From Brucella pituitosa (GTDB lineage: Bacteria > Pseudomonadota > Alphaproteobacteria > Rhizobiales > Rhizobiaceae): a DNA stretch of 64,000 bases. Below, piece by piece: positions 29,338-40,129 of the stretch. Position 1 is the stretch's first letter, and each line of letters opens with the position of its first letter. The stretch is from contig NZ_PYSY02000001.1 of the NCBI RefSeq assembly GCF_003049685.1, positions 186,001-250,000 of the forward strand, read 5' to 3'. A program made the position numbers and the translations under genes. Below the pieces are notes generated by a model. It was not told where the DNA came from and did no database searches. It saw only the letters and a program-made list of their open reading frames with translations.

Positions 29338-30528
29338 TTAAGCAGCCTTTGTCAGCATGCCGTGCGGGTCGAGCACAAATTTCTTCGCCACGCCCTGATC
29401 GAAGCTTTCATAGCCCTGTGGTGCATCATCCAGCGAAATCACCTGCGCATTGACGATTTCGGCGATGTTCAGGCGTCCATGCAGAATGGCTTGCATGAGC
29501 TGGCGGTTATATTTGACCACTGGCGTCTGACCTGTGTGGAAAGACTGTGCCTTCGCCCAGCCAAGGCCAAAGCGCAGCGACAGACTTCCCTGCTTGGCCG
29601 CATTGTCGACGGCGCCCGGATCCTCGGTCACATACAATCCCGGAATACCGATGGAACCGGCAGGGCGGGTGATTTCCATCATCTGGTTGAGAACAATAGC
29701 TGGTTGCTCGCCACCGCTATGGCCGCGCGCTTCAAAGCCGACGGCGTCAATGGCGCTATCCACTTCATTGCTGCCGGTCACTTCGGCAATCATGTCACCA
29801 AGACGGTCGCTTGCCGAAAGGTCAATTGGCTCGAACCCTACCTTGCGGGCATGTTCCAGTCGTTCTTTGTTGAAATCGCCGACCATGACGACGGCTGCAC
29901 CCAAAATACGGGCTGATGCGGCAGCAGCCAGCCCGACGGGGCCAGCACCGGCCACATAGACGATGGAGCCCACGCCGACGCCCGCCTTCACTGCCCCATG
30001 AAAGCCGGTGGGCAGAATATCCGACAGCATGGTCAGGTCGCGAATTTTCTCGATGGCCTGTTCGCGGTCAGGGAATTTCAGCAGATTGAAGTCGGCATAA
30101 GGCACCATGACATAGCGTGCCTGCCCGCCGATCCACCCGCCCATATCGACATAGCCATATGCTCCGCCAGCGCGCGATGGATTGACGGTGAGGCAAACAC
30201 CTGTGTCCTGTGATTTGCAGCAGCGGCAGCGGCCGCAGGCAACGTTGAATGGCACGGAAACGATGTCGCCCACTTCGAGCATTTCCACATCGCTGCCTTT
30301 TTCGATCACTTCGCCAGTGATTTCATGACCAAGCACGAGGCCGGGCATAGCGGTGGTGCGACCACGCACCATGTGTTGGTCGGAACCGCAAATATTAGTT
30401 GTGATAACTATCAGGATGACGGCGTGGTCCAGCTTACGCCCATCGGGAGCGCTCAGCACTGGATCATCAATGTCACGAACTTCGACTTTACCCGGGCGCA
30501 TATATACAACGCCTCTATTCCTGCTCAT
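29338..30528 (-). CDS. fdhA: Glutathione-independent formaldehyde dehydrogenase
   Basis: Zinc- and NAD-dependent dehydrogenase oxidising formaldehyde to formate. The 396-residue protein has the catalytic zinc cysteine in TTNICGSDQHMVRG, GHEITGEV, the four-cysteine structural zinc lobe CGRCRCCKSQDTGVC, and a Rossmann GAGPVGLAAAASA. The overall pattern (FNVACGRC..., GYVDMGGWIGGQA) matches the Pseudomonas putida type rather than the glutathione-dependent class III enzyme. It is a single gene, transcribed towards the transglycosylase; the LysR gene lies 95 bases upstream on the same strand. Confidence 0.93.
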   Translation of the reverse strand: MSRNRGVVYMRPGKVEVRDIDDPVLSAPDGRKLDHAVILIVITTNICGSDQHMVRGRTTAMPGLVLGHEITGEVIEKGSDVEMLEVGDIVSVPFNVACGRCRCCKSQDTGVCLTVNPSRAGGAYGYVDMGGWIGGQARYVMVPYADFNLLKFPDREQAIEKIRDLTMLSDILPTGFHGAVKAGVGVGSIVYVAGAGPVGLAAAASARILGAAVVMVGDFNKERLEHARKVGFEPIDLSASDRLGDMIAEVTGSNEVDSAIDAVGFEARGHSGGEQPAIVLNQMMEITRPAGSIGIPGLYVTEDPGAVDNAAKQGSLSLRFGLGWAKAQSFHTGQTPVVKYNRQLMQAILHGRLNIAEIVNAQVISLDDAPQGYESFDQGVAKKFVLDPHGMLTKAA

Positions 30529-30623
30529 GTCTACCTCCTCCAGATCGACTGTGCGGATCGTTCCCGATCCGCATATTGGGTCGGGATGTGCGGGGATTTA
30601 CCCGGCAGCCAAGCCTACAGTGC

Positions 30624-31553
30624 TTATCGGTCGGGGAGGTGTTCTGTGCGCGACATGTCTGGTTCTCTCATCAGCATGTCGGCGAAAGACTTGAGAGCCT
30701 TGGTTTGATAGCGATCATTGTGCGAAAGCATCAGAAACTGGCGTTGCGGGAGAGTGAAATCGGCTTTGACGAGTGTGCCTGCCGCAAGATGCGGTGCTGC
30801 CACCAGTTCTGAAATTGCCGTGACGTAATTGCCGGAAAGCACAGCCGAACATATCGCCTCGTTGGAGGGAAGCTCCAGAGCAATGTTGAGACGCGCGGGG
30901 TTGTAGCCTGCAACGCGCATTGCATCTTCAAACACACTGCGGGTGCCTGAACCATGTTCGCGCAATATCCATTGGCCGCGAAACAGAGAATCCCATGTGA
31001 GCCGCCCGGATTGATGCCACGCGTGATCAGGTCGTGTGACGACAATCAGCTGATCTGTGCCAACCTTGCGCAGTGAAAGTGTGGGGGCCTGCACAGCGCC
31101 TTCAACGAGGCCTATATCGGCAAGCCCTGCTTCGGTGGCTGTGGTCACGCTTTCCGTATTGCCGAGCGTAAGCCGCACATCGATTAACGGGTAGGCGGCA
31201 TGAAACTGCGCCAGATAGGGCGGCAGCCAGTAGCTCGCGATGGTCTGGCTGGCGTGGATCGCGAGGATGCCGCGTTTGCCGCCGCCAAGCTCGGACAGCA
31301 TACGCTCAGCCGATTGCGCGCGGGCCAGCGTCGCGCGTGCTTCATCAAGAAACATGCGGCCATCGCCGGTCAGTTCGATACGACGACCGATGCGGTTGAA
31401 AAGCATTGCACCATAGCGATCTTCGAGCGTGCGAATCGCTGAACTCACTGCCGATGGTGTGAGGTGTAGTGCTTCCGATGCGCGGGTCAGGTGCTCCCGC
31501 TCGGCTACTTCGATGAAAATACGCAATTGTTCCAGTGTCATAGCATCAATCAT
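30624..31553 (-). CDS. LysR-family regulator, divergent from a YeiH transporter
   Basis: The 309-residue protein has an N-terminal winged helix-turn-helix (LTRASEALHLTPSAVSSAIRTLE) and a substrate-binding domain. Two starts are possible: MIDAMTLEQL at 31553 or MTLEQLRIF at 31541, the second matching the usual N-terminus. It is divergent from the YeiH gene with a 91-base gap, the classic layout for a LysR protein controlling its neighbour. A perfect inverted repeat covers the first start codon. The ligand is unknown; related regulators next to YeiH are CysB/CbbR-like. Confidence 0.92.
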   Translation of the reverse strand: MIDAMTLEQLRIFIEVAEREHLTRASEALHLTPSAVSSAIRTLEDRYGAMLFNRIGRRIELTGDGRMFLDEARATLARAQSAERMLSELGGGKRGILAIHASQTIASYWLPPYLAQFHAAYPLIDVRLTLGNTESVTTATEAGLADIGLVEGAVQAPTLSLRKVGTDQLIVVTRPDHAWHQSGRLTWDSLFRGQWILREHGSGTRSVFEDAMRVAGYNPARLNIALELPSNEAICSAVLSGNYVTAISELVAAPHLAAGTLVKADFTLPQRQFLMLSHNDRYQTKALKSFADMLMREPDMSRTEHLPDR

Positions 31554-31569
31554 TCGATTTTATCGAATG
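31551..31569. promoter_or_regulatory. Candidate LysR operator overlapping the regulator start
   Basis: CATTCGATTTTATCGAATG is a perfect inverted repeat with eight-base arms around TTT and contains a T-N11-A core (TCGATTTTATCGA). It covers the upstream ATG of the LysR gene, so binding could repress the regulator and steer the divergent YeiH promoter. Confidence 0.65.
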
Positions 31570-31644
31570 AATTGTGACATATAATACGATGGAATGAACA
31601 GAAGAAATGCGGCATCTGATTGGAAAATATTTCTCAAGATGTGA

Positions 31645-32676
31645 ATGCCAAATCAGATGACAGCCGCAACCTCGAATAAATTCAAGAACATTCTCCCCGG
31701 TCTGGTGCTTAGTCTCGCCGTCTCGGCACTGGCTGTCGGGCTTGAAAAGGTCGAGGAGCACTATACCGGCAAGGCATGGCTCGAAGCGCTGGTACTGGCG
31801 ATCCTGATTGGAACTGCAGTCAGAAGCATTTTTCGCCCCGGCAAACAATTTGCCAAGGGGATTAGCTTTTCAGCCAAAATGCTGCTGGAGATTGCTGTGG
31901 TCCTGCTCGGCGCTTCCATTAGTGTGAGTGCAGTTGTTGCCGCCGGCCCCGGACTTATTTTGGGTATTGCGGCCGTGGTGGCTGTTGCGATCACGCTGAG
32001 CTACAGCATCGGGCGTCTTTTACAGCTTCCGCACCGCATGGCGGTATTGGTGGCCTGCGGCAATTCAATTTGCGGCAACTCGGCAATTGCTGCGACTGCA
32101 CCTGTCATTGGAGCGGAAAGCGACGATGTCGCTGCCTCAATCGCGTTTACTGCCATTCTTGGCGTTGTCGTCGTGCTATGCCTGCCGCTGTTGGTGCCGC
32201 TGCTGGGGCTGTCACACACGCAATATGGCATTCTCGCCGGATTGACGGTTTATGCCGTACCGCAGGTTCTTGCGGCCACGGCTCCTATTGCGACCATCAG
32301 TGTGCAGCTTGGAACATTGGTCAAGCTGGTGCGGGTGCTGATGCTCGGCCCCGTCATTCTGACACTATCGGTTCTGGCCGGTAACAAGGATGCGGAAGCA
32401 AAGCCGGGCTTTCTGCAACTTGTGCCCTGGTTCATCATCGGATTTCTTGGCATGATGGCGCTGCGCTCGCTGCATCTGATCCCGGACACAATTCTGCCAG
32501 GCATTCAATTCGCATCGACAGCCTTGACGATTATTTCGATGGCTGCACTGGGATTGGGGGTCGATGTACGCTCTGTTGCCTCAGCCGGTGGACGCGTCAC
32601 ACTCACCGCCATTCTTTCGCTGCTGGTTCTGGGCGTGATAAGCCTCGGACTTATCCATTTGCTTGGCGTGGTATGA
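31645..32676 (+). CDS. YeiH family (UPF0324) membrane protein, putative sulfate/anion exporter
   Basis: The 343-residue integral membrane protein has about ten hydrophobic helices. Conserved features are LEIAVVLLGASIS, CGNSICGNSAIAATAPVI and GLTVYAVPQVLAA. The family is listed as putative sulfate exporter and is often linked to LysR regulators and sulfonate/taurine metabolism; that function is family inference. The start could also be ATG 31657. Followed by a strong hairpin shared with the convergent porin gene. Confidence 0.88.
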   Translation: MPNQMTAATSNKFKNILPGLVLSLAVSALAVGLEKVEEHYTGKAWLEALVLAILIGTAVRSIFRPGKQFAKGISFSAKMLLEIAVVLLGASISVSAVVAAGPGLILGIAAVVAVAITLSYSIGRLLQLPHRMAVLVACGNSICGNSAIAATAPVIGAESDDVAASIAFTAILGVVVVLCLPLLVPLLGLSHTQYGILAGLTVYAVPQVLAATAPIATISVQLGTLVKLVRVLMLGPVILTLSVLAGNKDAEAKPGFLQLVPWFIIGFLGMMALRSLHLIPDTILPGIQFASTALTIISMAALGLGVDVRSVASAGGRVTLTAILSLLVLGVISLGLIHLLGVV

Positions 32677-32709
32677 GTTGGCTTATAGCTTTATTATCCG
32701 CTTTTTGAA

Positions 32710-32745
32710 GCGGGGCCGGTTTAACATCATGTAAAGCGGCCCCGC
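32710..32745. terminator. Bidirectional terminator between YeiH and the Omp25-like gene
   Basis: Perfect eight-base GC stem GCGGGGCC / GGCCCCGC extended outward by GCTTTTT and AAAAGC, giving U-runs in both directions. Confidence 0.8.
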
Positions 32746-32785
32746 TCAAAAGCATTATTCGCCAAAATGCGAAAGCTCACTAGGT

Positions 32786-33472
32786 TTAGAACTTGTAGGC
32801 AATACCAATACGAATATCGTTGGTGGATAGCTTCCGGCTGTAATTCGTTGAGTTGTTCAGATTGAAGTTTTGCTTGCCGAAGTCGGTGTAGCGATACTCA
32901 AGACGCAAAACCAAATTGTCGGTTGCCGCATAGTCAACGCCGCCGCCAATCGTCCAGCCGGCACGTGTTTTGTCGCTTGTAAAGCTTGAGTTGTTTGTCG
33001 TGACTGTATCTTTAATGCCACCCAGGGCTACACCACCCGCAATATAAGGAAGGAAGCGGTCTACTGCATATCCAACGCGCGCACGCGTTGCACCAGTCCA
33101 GCGGATCTGTGTCGTGGCGTATGCCGCGTAGCCAGAAGCATCGTTTTCCTTGGCCTTGTTGTTAAAGGCGGCCGTAAAGTCCAGTTCTGCACCCAAAATT
33201 ACGTTGTTTCCGACATCGAAATTATAGCCTGTGTAGAGTCCACCAAGGAAACCCTTTGCAGTGCCTTTCGCTTCAGGAAAGTTGGCGTAAGAAAATTTTC
33301 CCTTCATCATTGAATAGTCGATTTGTCCGCCGATATACGCGCCACTCCAGTTAAATGCGGGTACAGCAAACGATGGTGCAGGTTCCGGAGCGCTGATTGG
33401 ATCAGCTGCATAGGCACCTGTTGTCAAAGTTGCGAGCAAAATTGAAGACCCGAGTATTAAAAATTTCTTCAC
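32786..33472 (-). CDS. Omp25/Omp31 family outer membrane protein
   Basis: Eight-stranded beta-barrel of the Brucella Omp25/31 group, which shapes the envelope and modulates host response in Brucella. The 228-residue precursor has signal peptide MKKFLILGSSILLATLTTGAYA, then the group's opening FNWSGAYIGGQIDY, GFLGGLYTGYNF, RARVGYAVDRFLPYIAGGVALG and a C-terminal RIGIAYKF with terminal Phe for outer membrane insertion. The 5' flank is very AT-rich, likely a strong promoter. Which paralogue (Omp22, 25b, 25c, 25d, 31) it matches cannot be told here. Confidence 0.93.
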   Translation of the reverse strand: MKKFLILGSSILLATLTTGAYAADPISAPEPAPSFAVPAFNWSGAYIGGQIDYSMMKGKFSYANFPEAKGTAKGFLGGLYTGYNFDVGNNVILGAELDFTAAFNNKAKENDASGYAAYATTQIRWTGATRARVGYAVDRFLPYIAGGVALGGIKDTVTTNNSSFTSDKTRAGWTIGGGVDYAATDNLVLRLEYRYTDFGKQNFNLNNSTNYSRKLSTNDIRIGIAYKF

Positions 33473-33654
33473 GTAAAAACTCCATGTAATAATGTAATTT
33501 ATTTTTCAGGCATACTGAATTCGCACATCAACTTTTCTTGATCAATAACAACTATGTGCCATATTTATTAGGTTATTATATAAGAGTATTTTTTATAACT
33601 AATATTACAACTGAATTATAGGCAGATGGGATTGCAGTGCGTTCCAGAAAAGAA

Positions 33655-33678
33655 AAAGCCCGCCAAATGGCGGGCTTT
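33655..33678 (-). terminator. Terminator of rpsA
   Basis: Perfect ten-base stem AAAGCCCGCC / GGCGGGCTTT with a four-base loop, 29 bases after the rpsA stop on the minus strand. Confidence 0.88.
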
Positions 33679-33706
33679 CTCATGTTTGGTTGAGGAGTAG
33701 GAAAAC

Positions 33707-35407
33707 TTAGTTGTTTTCCGACTTCTTCATTGCTGCAGCAAGAATGTCGCCGAGCGAAGCGCCGGAGTCGGACGAACCGTACTGAGCGACTGCTTCTTTT
33801 TCTTCAGCGATTTCGAGCGCCTTGATCGAGACCTGCAGCTTGCGGGTCTTCTTGTCGAAAGCGATGACGCGAGCGTCAACCTTCTGACCAACCGTGAAGC
33901 GTTCTGGACGCTGTTCGTCACGATCACGCGACAGATCCGAGCGCTTGATGAAGCTTTCGAGGTCGTGGTCGATCAGACGAACTTCAAGGCCGCCATCGGT
34001 AACTGCGGTTACTTCGCAAGTTACAACGGCGTTCTTGCGCAGTTCACCCGAAGCTGCTGCTTCACCGACCTTGTCGCCGGAAAGCTGCTTGATGCCGAGC
34101 GAGATGCGTTCCTTTTCGATATCAACGTCGAGAACAACGGCCTTAACAACTTCGCCCTTGTTGTACTCTTCGATGACCTGTTCGCCTGGACGGTTCCAGT
34201 CGAGATCGGAAAGGTGAACCATGCCGTCAACATCGCCGTCGAGACCAATGAACAGGCCGAATTCGGTCTTGTTCTTGACTTCGCCTTCAACGATCGTGCC
34301 CTGTGGGTACTTCTGAGCGAAAGTGGTCCATGGGTTGTCGAGGGTCTGCTTGAGGCCGAGGGAGATGCGGCGCTTGACCGGATCAACTTCGAGAACAACG
34401 ACTTCGACTTCCTGAGTGGTGGAAAGAATCTTGCCCGGATGGACGTTCTTCTTGGTCCACGACATTTCGGAAACGTGGATCAGGCCTTCGATGCCTGGCT
34501 CGATTTCGACGAATGCACCGTAGTCGGTGATGTTCGTGACAGTACCGGTGATCTTTTTGCCGATCGGGTACTTCGCGCCGATGCCATCCCAAGGATCGTT
34601 CTCGAGCTGCTTCATGCCGAGCGAGATACGATGAGTTTCCTGGTTGATACGGATGATCTGCACCTTGACGGTCTGGCCGATGGTGAGGATTTCCGAAGGA
34701 TGGTTGACGCGGCGCCATGCCATGTCGGTAACGTGCAGGAGGCCGTCGATGCCGCCGAGGTCAACGAACGCACCGTAATCGGTGATGTTCTTGACAACGC
34801 CTTCAACAACCTGACCTTCTTCAAGGTTCTGAACGATTTCCGAACGCTGTTCTGCACGGCTTTCTTCAAGAACGGTACGACGCGAGACAACGATGTTGCC
34901 GCGACGCTTGTCCATCTTGAGGATTTCGAAAGGCTGTGGGACGTGCATAAGCGGGGTAACGTCGCGGATCGGACGAATGTCGACCTGCGAACGTGGAAGG
35001 AACGCAACTGCGCCGTCCAGATCGACGGTGAAACCACCCTTGACCTGGTTGAAAATGACGCCGTCGACGCGCTCGCCATTGGCGAACTTCTGCTCGAGCT
35101 TGCCCCAGCTTTCTTCACGACGTGCTTTTTCGCGCGACAGAACAGCTTCGCCGAGTGCGTTTTCGATGCGCTCAACGTAAACTTCAACTTCGTCGCCCGG
35201 CTTCATCGAGCCGTCTTTGCCCTTCGCGCCGAATTCCTTCAGCGGTACGCGACCTTCGACCTTGAGGCCAGCATCGATGATTGCCATGTCTTTTTCGATG
35301 GCAACGATGCGACCCTTTACAACATAACCTTCTGCAAGGTCATTGTTGGCAAAGGATTCGGCCAGCAGCGACTCGAAGTCTGCGAGGGAGGGATTGAATT
35401 CAGACAT
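33707..35407 (-). CDS. rpsA: 30S ribosomal protein S1
   Basis: Binds mRNA leaders and unwinds structure during initiation. The 566-residue protein has six S1/OB repeats: repeats of the form GxVxxITDYGAFVDLGGIDGLLH, GTVTNITDYGAFVEI and GEVKNKTEFGLFIGL are clear. Length agrees with alphaproteobacterial S1. A 484-codon open frame on the opposite strand is a mirror of its codon bias. cmk and aroA lie upstream on the same strand, a conserved cluster, but a 221-base gap suggests its own promoter. Confidence 0.97.
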   Translation of the reverse strand: MSEFNPSLADFESLLAESFANNDLAEGYVVKGRIVAIEKDMAIIDAGLKVEGRVPLKEFGAKGKDGSMKPGDEVEVYVERIENALGEAVLSREKARREESWGKLEQKFANGERVDGVIFNQVKGGFTVDLDGAVAFLPRSQVDIRPIRDVTPLMHVPQPFEILKMDKRRGNIVVSRRTVLEESRAEQRSEIVQNLEEGQVVEGVVKNITDYGAFVDLGGIDGLLHVTDMAWRRVNHPSEILTIGQTVKVQIIRINQETHRISLGMKQLENDPWDGIGAKYPIGKKITGTVTNITDYGAFVEIEPGIEGLIHVSEMSWTKKNVHPGKILSTTQEVEVVVLEVDPVKRRISLGLKQTLDNPWTTFAQKYPQGTIVEGEVKNKTEFGLFIGLDGDVDGMVHLSDLDWNRPGEQVIEEYNKGEVVKAVVLDVDIEKERISLGIKQLSGDKVGEAAASGELRKNAVVTCEVTAVTDGGLEVRLIDHDLESFIKRSDLSRDRDEQRPERFTVGQKVDARVIAFDKKTRKLQVSIKALEIAEEKEAVAQYGSSDSGASLGDILAAAMKKSENN

Positions 35408-35628
35408 AAATACTCCTGATGCATCCGGTATGAAACAACATCGGATGCGGCGCCGGGGGTTAGAGTTGCGTTAGGCCTGTCCTTCGGCTCCGTCCCTTTG
35501 GGACAACCGGCGCGTGGAACGCGAAGTCAGGTTATAAATGTGGGTGAGACCTATATAGGAACAAACCCCGAATTATCCAGCATTTCTAAGACATAATCAT
35601 ACCAGAAAGTCTCGCGACAATCCCGATA

Positions 35629-37971
<2,343 letters not shown>

Positions 37972-38358
37972 GTGGCAAAAGCTGAACTTGGTACCAAGCG
38001 CATCGATCCGGAAACGGGCAAGAAGTTTTACGATCTCAATCGCGATCCGATTGTTTCGCCTTACAGCGGTATTTCGTACCCACGGTCGTATTTTGAAGCG
38101 ACCGTAGCTGAAAGCCGTGCGGCTGAAGAGGAAGCTGAAGAGGAAGAACTGGATACGGCACTCGAAAAGCCGGAATTCGTTTCTCTCGAGGACGCGGACG
38201 ACGAAGCCAAGGGTGGCGAAGACCTGCCAGAAATCGACGATGACGTCGATCTGGGTGACGACGATGACGACACATTCCTTGAAGAAGAGGAAGATGAAGA
38301 CGACGACGTTTCCGGTATTCTGGGCGGCGGCGTTGGCGGTGACGACGAAGAAGTCTGA
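37972..38358 (+). CDS. FYDLN acidic domain protein (TIGR02300 family)
   Basis: Alphaproteobacterial protein of unknown function, 128 residues. The conserved N-terminus has AELGTKRIDPETGKKFYDLN followed by PIVSPYSGISYP; the rest is a highly acidic low-complexity tail (long Glu/Asp runs, about residues 48-110) ending in Gly and acid residues. The start is GTG 37972 with CACGAGG before it. The conserved head resembles a small zinc-ribbon-like fold without its cysteines; no function should be assumed. Confidence 0.9.
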   Translation: MAKAELGTKRIDPETGKKFYDLNRDPIVSPYSGISYPRSYFEATVAESRAAEEEAEEEELDTALEKPEFVSLEDADDEAKGGEDLPEIDDDVDLGDDDDDTFLEEEEDEDDDVSGILGGGVGGDDEEV

Positions 38359-38553
38359 TCAACTCTTGCTGATCGAATTACACAAGGCGGCTCATTGAGC
38401 TGCCTTGTTGCGTTTTAGTATTCCTTTTTGCGGCTTGATCTGTCTTGAAGGTGGCTTGAGCATAATCGGCAAATTATTTTTGGCAGATACCAAAAGAGTT
38501 GTGATTTAGCTCTTGATCTTCTGTAACGAGCCATTTAATAAGCCGCCACACCG

Positions 38554-38589
38554 GACAGAAATTTCTGTCTGGCCCACCTCGAAAGAGGT
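38554..38589 (+). promoter_or_regulatory. Twin stem-loops just upstream of tRNA-Ala
   Basis: A perfect 16-base palindrome GACAGAAATTTCTGTC (38554-38569) is followed by ACCTC GAAA GAGGT (38576-38589), a hairpin with a GNRA-type loop ending six bases before the tRNA. They could be an operator, a processing signal or a terminator of upstream transcription. Confidence 0.5.
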
Positions 38590-38594
38590 CTGAT

Positions 38595-38670
<76 letters not shown>

Positions 38671-38810
38671 AATTTCCCGTTTTGCTCAGTTTCTCAAAAA
38701 CGCACATGCGCCCGATTTGGCTTCGTACTTATCAGTACTAACTTTCGCTCGACTTTTCATTCAATTTGGCTACGGTAGTTTCATTGAAGCAATTGTTAGT
38801 GATATGTTGA

Positions 38811-39932
38811 ATGAAGAGGATTTCTGAATTTGATGGTTTGCGATTTGTTCTGTGTTTAGGAATCGCAATCTTTCATTTTTCCTTCCGGGTTCCTGTGAAG
38901 AACGATCACCTGCAAGGTGTTATATTAACATTCTCTTATTTTACCGATATCTTTTTTATTGTTTCTGGACTGTTCCTTGCGCGTCGAGATAATTATATAT
39001 GGAGCAGGCAGCATTATATCGGTTTTGTCGGAAAACGCCTGGCGCGGATTTATCCGCTACACGTAATAGCTTTTAGCTGCTTCGCGCTCCTTTCTCTCCT
39101 CACTGCGACCGGCATTCTTCATCCTTCCGCTGAACCAAATATGAGCTTGTCAGACGGGCTCACGCAATTACTGCTTGTTCACGACTGGGGTCTTGGAAGA
39201 ACATTCTCCTATAATTACGTCAGTTGGTCGCTGAGTGCACTCTTCCTGATGTATCTTTGCTTTCCGTTGTTCGATATGCTCTGTCATCGCCTCGGAAGTC
39301 TGACCCTCATCGTCGTCATAATGGCTGTCATGGGCGGGGAATATCTGGCGCAGAAGCTCAACGTATTATCGATCACCCGTATTCAGTTTGCTGATATTGG
39401 CATTTTACGCGCTCTGCCATCGTTTCTCTTTGGAATGTGGCTCGCGCGGCAAACGCATCACCGAGTTCCAGCCATCTTTATCAAGGTGGCACTTGCAGCC
39501 TGTCTGATGATCTTTCTATTTTATCATCCCGAAAATATTGCAGGTGAACCCGCCACACTGGAAGGCCCAATGCGTTTGGCCTTTCTCTATTTTTGCCTTT
39601 ACGTGTTTTATCTTGCCGCCACGCAAAACATCTATACGCCGCTGCGACTTCGTCCGCTGGTAACGCTGTCCCGTTACAGCTTCGGCATTTTCATTCTGCA
39701 TCCTCTCGTAGGGCTGGTCTTTTTCAATGCCGTTCCGCAACATTGGGGCGAGACCAACATGGGCGCAGTATTGCTGATCGGGGGTGGTGTTCTGGCAAGC
39801 CTTCTCGCAGCAATTGTCGCTTGGCACCTTTTTGAAAACCCAATCAATCGCTGGCTCGTAACCCGTATCAATGCGTGGGTGACCCAGGAAGACGAAGCTG
39901 CGAAGCTGCCTCTTCCAGAGGGATCCGCCTGA
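38811..39932 (+). CDS. Acyltransferase 3 family membrane protein
   Basis: OafA/NodX-type integral membrane acyltransferase that O-acylates sugars of surface polysaccharides. The 373-residue protein starts EFDGLRFVLCLGIAIFHFSF, where the conserved histidine lies at the end of the first helix, has FFIVSGLFLARR and KRLARIYPLHVIAF, and about ten membrane helices. The 5' part is more AT-rich than the neighbours and the ribosome site is weak. It stands alone downstream of a tRNA gene, which hints at acquisition, though no mobility gene is present. Substrate unknown. Confidence 0.88.
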   Translation: MKRISEFDGLRFVLCLGIAIFHFSFRVPVKNDHLQGVILTFSYFTDIFFIVSGLFLARRDNYIWSRQHYIGFVGKRLARIYPLHVIAFSCFALLSLLTATGILHPSAEPNMSLSDGLTQLLLVHDWGLGRTFSYNYVSWSLSALFLMYLCFPLFDMLCHRLGSLTLIVVIMAVMGGEYLAQKLNVLSITRIQFADIGILRALPSFLFGMWLARQTHHRVPAIFIKVALAACLMIFLFYHPENIAGEPATLEGPMRLAFLYFCLYVFYLAATQNIYTPLRLRPLVTLSRYSFGIFILHPLVGLVFFNAVPQHWGETNMGAVLLIGGGVLASLLAAIVAWHLFENPINRWLVTRINAWVTQEDEAAKLPLPEGSA

Positions 39933-39956
39933 TCGGCGCTCTGACCGTTAGTTTTC

Positions 39957-39998
39957 GCGCATCCATAAAACCATTTCACACTTTTCGCGACGCGCTCT
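39957..39998. repeat. Degenerate palindromic repeat, type A (inverted)
   Basis: GCGCATCCATAAAACCATTT and CACACTTTTCGCGACGCGCTC retain the type A outline in reverse orientation, with several mismatches. It lies just after the acyltransferase gene and may close its transcript. Confidence 0.6.
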
Positions 39999-40129
39999 CA
40001 AGCATGTCGCATTGCATCAGCAAAATATGTTTCTCAGTAAAGGCATGGACGAGGCCGCAAGTCTCTTTTAGAAATTCGTGTTGGAGCTGACCGTTAAACG
40101 GTTTTCAGCCTTGCATGATTCTGGGAGGA

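Noticed and set aside
33965..35419. 484-codon open frame on the plus strand opposite rpsA
   Set aside because: Shadow of ribosomal protein S1 codon bias; repeated segments reflect the S1 repeats read backwards.
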